Shown piece by piece: positions 15,483 to 20,280 of a DNA stretch of 20,280 nucleotides. Every line of letters begins with the position of its first letter. Within the stretch, counting starts at the first letter, position 1. Position numbers and translations under genes: made by a program. The stretch is from a virus, in IMG/VR virus record IMGVR_UViG_3300008107_001370, positions 1 to 20,280 of that record; one strand, written 5' to 3'. The notes below the pieces were generated by a model. It searched no databases and was not told the origin of the DNA. It saw only the letters and a list, made by a program, of their open reading frames with translations.

Positions 15483-15630
15483 GCCTTTAATGATGTCAAT
15501 GCTTAGTATAATGGCATTGTTGACGAAAAATGACATTGTTTTCGTATTTACAATAACTGGTTATTCAGTTTGGATTTTACGAAATCTACCTGCAGCCATT
15601 AAAGTAATTAAATCAATTAAAAAGAAATAA
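15466..15630 (+). CDS. Small membrane protein, 54 aa
   Basis: ATG 15466 starts inside the end of the previous gene (17-base overlap), and the 54-residue frame fills the gap to the holin candidate, joined by TAAtATG. The protein has one clear membrane segment (DIVFVFTITGYSVWIL), a weaker one (MMSMLSIMALL) and a basic tail (IKSIKKK), like many small holins or anti-holins. The tight packing on both sides supports it being real. Function is not recognised. Confidence 0.7.
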   Translation: MSAKIEPLMMSMLSIMALLTKNDIVFVFTITGYSVWILRNLPAAIKVIKSIKKK

Positions 15631-15631
15631 T

Positions 15632-15871
15632 ATGCCTGAATGGTTGAAAAGACTTACAAAAGCAGATATAAGAAATAGCCTTGCGATCATTATTGTTTTG
15701 GGTTGTTTTGGTTTGATGTATTTATTGCAAGTGAAAGCAATACCAAAAGAAAATCATGACATTGTTAATATAGTAGCTGGTTTTATTTTTGGCGGTGCGT
15801 TAGCCGGTGTGGTAGGTTTTTATTTTGGTGCAACAAAAGCCGATAGTTCAAAAAAGAACGATAATGAATAA
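15632..15871 (+). CDS. Holin candidate
   Basis: 79 residues with two membrane segments: SLAIIIVLGCFGLMYLL and IVNIVAGFIFGGALAGVVGFYFG, ending in a short charged tail (SKKNDNE). Two transmembrane helices, about 80 residues and a Gly-rich second helix fit a small class II holin, a type I recall from Bacteroidota phages (ending GFYFGAT/S-K-S). A holin forms inner-membrane lesions that release the endolysin. It is encoded directly before the spanin candidate (8-base overlap), and the endolysin lies 2.7 kb downstream. Confidence 0.68.
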   Translation: MPEWLKRLTKADIRNSLAIIIVLGCFGLMYLLQVKAIPKENHDIVNIVAGFIFGGALAGVVGFYFGATKADSSKKNDNE

Positions 15872-16457
15872 TATCAAATTCAAACACATCATTTTTTTCG
15901 CTTTTTTGGTTGTATTATTTGCAGCTTGTAACACACCGAAAAAGCTTAACAAGGTAATGAATAAACTACCTGAAGCAGCCGCAAAAGAATGTGCTGTAAG
16001 GTTTCCAATAAAGGAAACTATTGATACGGTTATAGTGGTAGATTCGACCACTTTACAAGCATACGAAATGGAGTTTGTATATCTTTATTCAATGCTTGAT
16101 AGTTTGTTAGGTAGTGATGTTAACGATTCGATAAAACGTGAAATAGTTACCGTGTTTCAGGAAAAGAAAGTACCTGTTATCAAATATAAGTACATTACAA
16201 AGACGGTTGAAAATACAGCGAAGTATCAAGTATTACTTGACAGCTGCAATAAAATTTCAAAATATAATTTGTCAAAAATTGACAAAATAACTAATGAAAA
16301 AGAGGACTTTAATAAAAAGTATAATGACGCTAAATATAACGCAGATAAATATAAAAAGGAACGTAACAAATCTTATTGGTGGATTTTGCTTCTTTTAATA
16401 TTACTTTTTAGAAAACCATTAATAAGAGTTGCAAGTAAATTAATCACAAAATCATAA
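15864..16457 (+). CDS. Candidate unimolecular spanin (u-spanin): lipoprotein with C-terminal membrane helix
   Basis: Starting at ATG 15864 (the longer frame from 15825 would bury the leader) gives 197 residues. Residues 1-21 are a lipoprotein leader with an LFAAC lipobox and Cys22; a charged, helical periplasmic part follows (about 23-168, including KITNEKEDFNKKYND), and a C-terminal membrane helix SYWWILLLLILLF (about 170-182) with basic residues behind it. Outer-membrane lipid anchor plus inner-membrane helix in one chain is the known u-spanin design (phage T1 gp11 type), which fuses outer and inner membranes at the last step of lysis. The order holin, then this gene supports that role. The lipobox has Phe rather than Leu at -3. 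Identification is by architecture, not by similarity. Confidence 0.72.
   Translation: MNNIKFKHIIFFAFLVVLFAACNTPKKLNKVMNKLPEAAAKECAVRFPIKETIDTVIVVDSTTLQAYEMEFVYLYSMLDSLLGSDVNDSIKREIVTVFQEKKVPVIKYKYITKTVENTAKYQVLLDSCNKISKYNLSKIDKITNEKEDFNKKYNDAKYNADKYKKERNKSYWWILLLLILLFRKPLIRVASKLITKS
16269..16287. repeat. 19-nt palindromic repeat, copy 1
   Basis: TTGTCAAAAATTGACAAAA, inside the spanin candidate gene. Its first 17 bases are a perfect inverted repeat (7 bp arms TTGTCAA/TTGACAA around AAA). An identical copy lies at 16759-16777. Confidence 0.85.
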
Positions 16458-16460
16458 AAT

Positions 16461-16754
16461 ATGTTAGCACCATTTTCTCAAAGTTTTGATATGTTTATTG
16501 CACTTGTTTTCTGCTATCTTCCCCCATTTATTTGGTTTTATTTTGGTTACAAAGCATCAAAATCAGGTAGCCTTGTAAAAAAGCAAAAATCAGGATTTCC
16601 TACAGGTTATTACGAATATGTTGAATCAGATGAAAATGTTTCTTTTTGGAAAACTGGTCAATTTTATATAGGTATATTGTGGCTCTTTTTAGGTACATTG
16701 TTTTTTTGGGCGTTCCTATGGCCTGATCATTCGGACGTTTGGTTTGTCAAGTAA
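16461..16754 (+). CDS. Small membrane protein of unknown function, 97 aa
   Basis: 97 residues with two membrane segments: FIALVFCYLPPFIWFYFG near the N-terminus and FYIGILWLFLGTLFFWAFLW near the C-terminus, separated by a basic, Gly/Tyr-containing loop (about 30-65). I do not recognise the family. Placed between the spanin candidate and another membrane protein; such genes in phages can act in lysis timing or superinfection exclusion, which is speculation here. Confidence 0.7.
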   Translation: MLAPFSQSFDMFIALVFCYLPPFIWFYFGYKASKSGSLVKKQKSGFPTGYYEYVESDENVSFWKTGQFYIGILWLFLGTLFFWAFLWPDHSDVWFVK

Positions 16755-16758
16755 TGAC

Positions 16759-16777
16759 TTGTCAAAAATTGACAAAA
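16759..16777. promoter_or_regulatory. 19-nt palindromic repeat, copy 2, ahead of a membrane-protein gene
   Basis: Identical in all 19 bases to 16269-16287 and lying 11 bases before ATG 16789. The palindrome could be a DNA operator or, in RNA, a 7-bp hairpin next to the start codon. Its base just upstream, TGACTTGTCA, and the GTTTGTCAAG at 16741-16751 add further related half-sites. Confidence 0.5.
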
Positions 16778-16788
16778 AGTAAAGTTAT

Positions 16789-17205
16789 ATGCTGACTTTT
16801 ATTTTGCCTGTAATATCTGCAATCATTTGTGCCGGAATTGAATATTTCCGCATCAAAGCGGCTCATGGCAAGGTGGATAATGTAAATAAATTTTGGTCTG
16901 TTAATATTGCTTTTGTCTTTTTCGGCTTATGCTTGGCTTTGTCGGTTGACTATTACGATTACATTCTTCCGCACCACGTTTTATTTTATGCTTTGTACTT
17001 TATCGGGTGCCGGGGTTTATTTTATGATGTGTGTTTAAACATATTTAGAGGCTTGCCATTCGATTATTTTTCAGACGATACAAACAGCTTTATAGATAAT
17101 TTGAGCAGAAATTTAGGCGGTTTCTGGGCTTTACGTGCGGTTTCTCTTTTTACTTATTTAATTTTCGGCTATTTATGGCTATTGTCAACATTAAATATGA
17201 TCTGA
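16789..17205 (+). CDS. Multi-pass membrane protein of unknown function, 138 aa
   Basis: 138 residues with about four hydrophobic segments: TFILPVISAIICAGIEYF, SVNIAFVFFGLCLALSV, HVLFYALYFIGCRGLFYDV and LRAVSLFTYLIFGYLWLL. No family is recognised. The next gene starts 31 bases before its stop, so the two are likely coupled. A palindromic repeat sits just before the start. It has no signal beyond its membrane segments; could be a superinfection-exclusion or host-takeover protein, untested. Confidence 0.7.
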   Translation: MLTFILPVISAIICAGIEYFRIKAAHGKVDNVNKFWSVNIAFVFFGLCLALSVDYYDYILPHHVLFYALYFIGCRGLFYDVCLNIFRGLPFDYFSDDTNSFIDNLSRNLGGFWALRAVSLFTYLIFGYLWLLSTLNMI

Positions 17206-17405
17206 GTGATTCGGAGGATAGGATGGCTTTGCATCGTGCAATGTATAGCCTTGACATGGCAGCTTTCATATTTGAGGTGTTGTTGAATGGCAAAAAGCGG
17301 TGTGAATCTATTTACGGCGAAAATGCAACAATAGATGACGTTTGGCAGTATTTATGGGAGGTGTCCAAAAACAATAAAATAGATATCGATAACCTCATAC
17401 AATGA
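17175..17405 (+). CDS. Small conserved phage protein, 76 aa
   Basis: 76 residues (MAIVNIKYDLSDSEDRMALHRAMYSLDMAAFIFEVLLNGKK...). The pattern DLSDSEDRMALHRAMYSLDMA, then a helix ending in basic residues, recalls a short Bacteroidota phage family that I know only as hypothetical. It begins inside the previous gene and its TGA overlaps the next start (ATGA at 17402), so it is embedded in an operon with the metallophosphoesterase. Confidence 0.72.
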   Translation: MAIVNIKYDLSDSEDRMALHRAMYSLDMAAFIFEVLLNGKKRCESIYGENATIDDVWQYLWEVSKNNKIDIDNLIQ

Positions 17406-18388
17406 ATAAAGCAGACATTGCCAGAGAATATAGAAAAAAGCATGGCATGAATATGCCTACTAATCAGCTTGCTCGAATAATGTACGAAGAAAATAAAGAG
17501 GCTTTTAAAGATAAAGAAGACGCAAGGGAACGGCTCAGATATATTGAAGGGAAATCAGGAAAACTAAACAAAACTAAATTCATAGAAAAAAGCGATTTTT
17601 TTAAAGAAGAAAATAGGCCATATAATCCTTATAAACTTCCTGAATCAGATGAAAGTAAATATGAGCCGTTTATTTTAAAAGCAAAGCGTTTAGCGGTTCT
17701 TTCTGATATTCACGTTCCTTATCATTCTATCGAGGCCGTTACGGCTGCGCTTGATAAGATCAAAGAAGAGAAGCCGGATGCGATCCTTTTAAACGGAGAT
17801 ACGGTGGATTTTTACGGTCTTTCACGTTTCCAAAAAGATCCACGTAAAAGATCAGTAGCGCACGAACTACAGGCTTTAAATGAGTTTTTAGACGTATTGC
17901 AGCAATTCGAAGCAAAAATTATTTATAAGCTAGGCAATCACGATGAAAGATACGAACATTATTTGCAACATAAAGCTCCCGAACTTTTATCTATTCCAGA
18001 ATTTAGATTTGAGAATCTGCTAAAGGCAAAGGAAAGGGGAATGGAAGTGATCGGCGAAAAGCGGATAATAAAGGCGAATAAGCTTAACATTATTCACGGT
18101 CACGAATACCCATCCGTTTTCAGTCCGGTAAACATTGCACGAGGTCTTTATATGAAAGGTAAAGTTTCAGCAATGCAGGGCCATAATCACCAAGTCTCGG
18201 AACATACAGAAACGGATATGAATGGTGAGATAGTTACAACGTGGTCGCTCGGTTGTTTGTGTGAGCTTAATCCTGCTTACATGCCTCTTAATCGCTGGGG
18301 ACATGGTATGGCAATAGTAGACTTATCAGATAACGCAAAGGATTTTGAGGTTAGGAACTACCGAATCTATAAAGGTAAAGTCTTATGA
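17402..18388 (+). CDS. Calcineurin-like metallophosphoesterase
   Basis: 328 residues with a full metal-binding set of the calcineurin-like superfamily: Asp102 and His104 in SDIHVPYH, Asp133 in NGDTVD, Asn179-His180 in GNHDER, His232/His234 in IIHGHE and His261/His263 in GHNHQ. Such enzymes hydrolyse phosphodiesters or phosphomonoesters using two metal ions. The N-terminal about 60 residues (EYRKKHGMNMPTNQLARIMYEE) are helical and basic and could be a nucleic-acid or protein-binding part. Phages carry similar proteins without a settled role; host-nucleic-acid processing, removal of a nucleotide signal or second-messenger breakdown are possible. It overlaps both neighbours by ATGA and lies between small genes and the endolysin. 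Confidence 0.88.
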   Translation: MNKADIAREYRKKHGMNMPTNQLARIMYEENKEAFKDKEDARERLRYIEGKSGKLNKTKFIEKSDFFKEENRPYNPYKLPESDESKYEPFILKAKRLAVLSDIHVPYHSIEAVTAALDKIKEEKPDAILLNGDTVDFYGLSRFQKDPRKRSVAHELQALNEFLDVLQQFEAKIIYKLGNHDERYEHYLQHKAPELLSIPEFRFENLLKAKERGMEVIGEKRIIKANKLNIIHGHEYPSVFSPVNIARGLYMKGKVSAMQGHNHQVSEHTETDMNGEIVTTWSLGCLCELNPAYMPLNRWGHGMAIVDLSDNAKDFEVRNYRIYKGKVL

Positions 18389-18639
18389 GTGACGAAATAC
18401 AAATACCTGAATTTCCAGAATATACAGGCTTTGAGTTGCTCGATATTATTAGCAATCAGCTTGAGGTAATTGCTACACTTGCCGAATTATCAGAAGCGCA
18501 ATACCGTACCTATGATGACGAACTGGATGACGTAAACACAGTCAAAAGAAACACATTCAGGATAATATTTGCGGCACAAAGGAAACTACTTAAACACGTT
18601 AAAGAATATGAGCAACGAAATACTGATAAAGAAACTTGA
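18385..18639 (+). CDS. Small acidic phage protein, 84 aa
   Basis: 84 residues, acidic and helical (FELLDIISNQLEVIATLAEL, TVKRNTFRIIFAAQRKLLKHV), starting on the previous stop (ATGA) and overlapping the endolysin start by 32 bases. No family recognised. Tight coupling on both sides suggests it is translated with the phosphoesterase and endolysin. Confidence 0.68.
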   Translation: MSDEIQIPEFPEYTGFELLDIISNQLEVIATLAELSEAQYRTYDDELDDVNTVKRNTFRIIFAAQRKLLKHVKEYEQRNTDKET

Positions 18640-19216
18640 GAATAAAATTCCTGTTTCCGTTTATAATCACTTAGCTAACAGCAAGAACCTTGCAAACATT
18701 ACCAATAAAACAAGGCTTGCTCATTTCCTTGCTCAAGTTGCTCATGAAAGCGGAAATTTTAAATTAGTTTATGAGAATTTAAGATACTCCGCAAATGGCT
18801 TGAGAAAAACATTCCCGAAATATTTTACAACAGATACTATTGCAAATCAATATGCAATGCAGCCTGAGTTAATTGGAAACAGGGTATATGCTAACAGAAT
18901 GGGGAACGGAAACGAAGCAAGCTGTGAAGGTTACTTATTTCGTGGTCGCGGTTATCTGCAATTAACAGGCAAAAGCAATTACCAATTATTTAGTCAATAC
19001 GTAGGAGAAAACTTAGTTGATAGTCCAGATAAAGTTGCTACCAAGTACCCAATGGATTCAGCTCTGTGGTTTTTTGATAGGAATAAACTTTGGGAGCTTT
19101 GCGATTTAAGTACACCAGAATCAGTTGCAGCTGTAACACGAAGAATAAACGGAGGTTTTAACGGCCTTGCAGATAGACAGTCTAAATTCAAAGCCTTTAT
19201 GTCTTTCCTTGCTTAA
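18608..19216 (+). CDS. GH19-family endolysin
   Basis: I take ATG 18608 (MSNEILIKKLENKIP), giving 202 residues; a longer frame from 18569 would lie inside the previous gene. Glycoside hydrolase 19 hallmarks: catalytic Glu47 in FLAQVAHESGNF, the NLRYSANGL segment (58-65), RGRGYLQLTG (112-121) and INGGFNGLADR (180-190). GH19 enzymes include chitinases and phage lysozymes; in a phage operon it would cut the glycan strands of peptidoglycan. There is no signal peptide, so release should depend on a holin, probably the 15632 product. No separate cell-wall-binding domain is seen. It is the last + strand gene of the lysis group. Confidence 0.9.
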   Translation: MSNEILIKKLENKIPVSVYNHLANSKNLANITNKTRLAHFLAQVAHESGNFKLVYENLRYSANGLRKTFPKYFTTDTIANQYAMQPELIGNRVYANRMGNGNEASCEGYLFRGRGYLQLTGKSNYQLFSQYVGENLVDSPDKVATKYPMDSALWFFDRNKLWELCDLSTPESVAAVTRRINGGFNGLADRQSKFKAFMSFLA

Positions 19217-19247
19217 TATTTCAGCTAACTTCATTTTGTAGTCAACT

Positions 19248-19264
19248 GGTTACAATTTGTAACC
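19248..19264. repeat. Perfect inverted repeat after the endolysin
   Basis: GGTTACA-ATT-TGTAACC, 7-bp arms with a 3-base centre, 31 bases after the endolysin stop. GACTAA just behind it (19265-19270) is complementary to TTAGTC at 19303-19308, so alternative pairings with the following element are possible. Confidence 0.85.
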
Positions 19265-19276
19265 GACTAAATTTTA

Positions 19277-19368
19277 AAAGTTTACCGACAATCTTTTTAG
19301 CCTTAGTCATTCAGGTAGTCCGGCTTGAAGCCGTACCGTTGTGTATGCCTGAACCATTGGTAAACTTT
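19277..19368. other. Nested inverted-repeat element, possible structured RNA or recombination site
   Basis: Outer arms AAAGTTTACC (19277-19286) and GGTAAACTTT (19359-19368) are perfectly complementary over 10 bp. Inside, TTCAGGTA (19310-19317) can pair with TGCCTGAA (19346-19353), and CGGCT-TGA-AGCCG (19321-19333) forms a short hairpin; GGTA (19314) with TACC (19334) offers an alternative to the middle stem. It is non-coding on both strands. It does not fit a tRNA: no T-loop GTTCGA-like motif and no acceptor end. Whether it works as RNA, as a protein-binding DNA site or as an attachment site is unknown. Confidence 0.5.
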
Positions 19369-19437
19369 ATTTTAATTCATCGCAAAGTTTCCGAATTTAA
19401 GTGTATTTTTTTGCATAAAGTAACATTTTTTGTCAGT

Positions 19438-19506
19438 TATTTTCCATTATATCCTTTTAAGTATAATACTGAAATTTTATTTTACTTTATATCTTTTTAA
19501 ATATAA
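19438..19506. repeat. Two AT-rich 29-bp direct repeats at 40-bp period
   Basis: 19438-19466 and 19478-19506 match at 25 of 29 positions (shared core TTATATC, TTTTAA, TATAA). They are non-coding and lie in an AT-rich stretch between the nested inverted repeats and the hairpin at 19508. They could be protein-binding sites or a decayed tandem duplication. Confidence 0.75.
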
Positions 19507-19507
19507 C

Positions 19508-19537
19508 CGACTGCTTCTTACGGGAAGCAGCCGGGTT
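19508..19537. terminator. Hairpin in the convergent gap, weak terminator candidate
   Basis: CTGCTTC (19511-19517) pairs with GAAGCAG (19524-19530) across TTACGG; flanking CG/CG adds two pairs around an A-C mismatch. On the + strand it is followed by GGTTTT, a short T-run; on the minus strand no clear U-tract follows. It lies between converging genes, about 290 bases after the endolysin, and may end either transcript or a small RNA from this region. Confidence 0.5.
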
Positions 19538-19598
19538 TTGCCGAGTCTTCATTGATTGAAACTAACTTTTAATTTTAATCTAAACGGCAAAGATTTTA

Positions 19599-20280
19599 TT
19601 AAACTAAATCAAATAATGTAGGAACTGATAATTTGTGCATCATTGCTTTTATGTAATAAATGCCATCGTTGAAATATTCGCTGTTCAATTCAACACTTAC
19701 AGATTTTCTTTGCATTTCAATAGCTTTATAAGCTGTAGAAAATAAACCCCCGAAAGGATCATCTACAATTTCACCTTTCATAGTATATCTATTTATAAGC
19801 CTTTCAATGATATCAAATTGCAAAGGGCAAATGTGTTTTTCTTTTTTAGAGTGAACTTGGTGAGCATTTAAGGTATTCATTCTATTTACATCTGTCCATA
19901 CTAAATCACTATTAGAATGTACTGGCAATGTCATAAATGTAGAGCTTCTTTGGTAAGCATGCGCATCTAATTGCCAAAGTGCTTTTTTATAATCTGATTT
20001 TTCTTTTTGCACAGGCTCATCTCCGTAGGCGTTATTCATTTCGGTAGGCGCTTTCCTAAATAATAAAACATATTCAGGTAAACCTACGCCCATCTTTGTA
20101 GCATCTTTACATTGTTCGCTCCATCCTAATCTATATGTTTGATTATTTTCAGCTACCACATCCGTAGTAACTGTTATTTTACCCATAAGATAAAACCCAT
20201 GCTTCAAAAAATGCTGAACGGTTTGCCCGCTGAAATCTGAAATAGTAGTAAATGATGTGCCGTTTTGATAACTGTAGCGA
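19599..20280 (-). CDS. DNA methyltransferase, C-terminal part (runs off window)
   Basis: The minus-strand frame is open to the window edge, so the start lies beyond 20280; about 226 C-terminal residues are visible. CPLQFDIIERLINRY followed by DDPFGGLFSTAYKAIEM and SVSVELNSEYF is the S-adenosylmethionine-binding motif I region of N4-cytosine/N6-adenine methyltransferases with motif order catalytic motif first (beta/gamma type); the catalytic (D/N)PPY motif must be upstream, outside the window. Segments LPEYVLLFRKAP and WQLDAHAYQRSS match phage methylases I recall, which may be fused to other domains. The third Gly of DPFxGxGST is Phe here. Probable role: protecting phage DNA from restriction. 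It is the only minus-strand gene and faces the lysis operon, so it belongs to a different transcription unit. Confidence 0.85.
   Translation of the reverse strand, partial: RYSYQNGTSFTTISDFSGQTVQHFLKHGFYLMGKITVTTDVVAENNQTYRLGWSEQCKDATKMGVGLPEYVLLFRKAPTEMNNAYGDEPVQKEKSDYKKALWQLDAHAYQRSSTFMTLPVHSNSDLVWTDVNRMNTLNAHQVHSKKEKHICPLQFDIIERLINRYTMKGEIVDDPFGGLFSTAYKAIEMQRKSVSVELNSEYFNDGIYYIKAMMHKLSVPTLFDLV

Noticed and set aside
19277-19368. tRNA-like cloverleaf
   Set aside because: Stem lengths and loops do not fit a tRNA: no T-loop consensus, no 7-bp acceptor followed by a discriminator and no plausible anticodon arm.

Overview
The window is almost entirely the structural and lysis region of a double-stranded DNA tailed phage or prophage of a Bacteroidota host. 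The host call is an inference from several signals: AT-rich coding, mostly no Shine-Dalgarno before starts, a repeated stop-start junction (TAAtATG), a signal peptide ending in ...KSQ, and many proteins resembling families I know mainly from Bacteroidota phages. No integrase, terminase, repressor or host gene is visible, so temperate versus lytic and prophage versus free phage cannot be decided.

Layout, left to right on the + strand. (1) 1-5177: distal tail, with two baseplate/tail-tip-like proteins and a tape measure. Two reading-frame breaks lie here, at the end of the 950 gene and inside the tape measure at an A6 run. (2) 5179-6210: XkdF-type prohead protease carrying inserted domains, closed by a strong intrinsic terminator (6244-6274). 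(3) 6285-7295: a GT-B glycosyltransferase set like a moron between terminator and capsid operon, followed by a 262-bp non-coding stretch with a 4 x 12-bp G-rich array, a 13-bp tandem duplication and a GTAC-rich palindrome cluster. (4) 7558-9670: scaffold-like protein, major capsid protein, a small hairpin, tail-tube-like protein, second intrinsic terminator. (5) 9694-13189: a 59-aa ORF, a portal with a long C-terminal extension, connector and tail-completion proteins. (6) 13158-15129: a tail fibre with an N-terminal signal peptide and its companion protein. (7) 15126-19216: host take-over and lysis, with small membrane proteins, a holin candidate, a candidate unimolecular spanin, two orphan membrane proteins, a metallophosphoesterase and a GH19 endolysin. 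(8) 19217-19598: a 382-bp convergent gap rich in nested inverted repeats, a 40-bp-period repeat and a hairpin. (9) 19599-20280, minus strand: the C-terminal part of a DNA methyltransferase running off the window.

How it works together: the protease, scaffold, capsid, portal, connectors, tail tube, tape measure and baseplate genes would build the virion. The fibre gives host recognition. Holin, endolysin and spanin would breach inner membrane, wall and outer membrane in turn. The glycosyltransferase and methyltransferase are the most likely accessory functions, acting on virion/host surface and on DNA. Functional names rest on recognised motifs, family resemblance from memory and gene context; no database search was possible.
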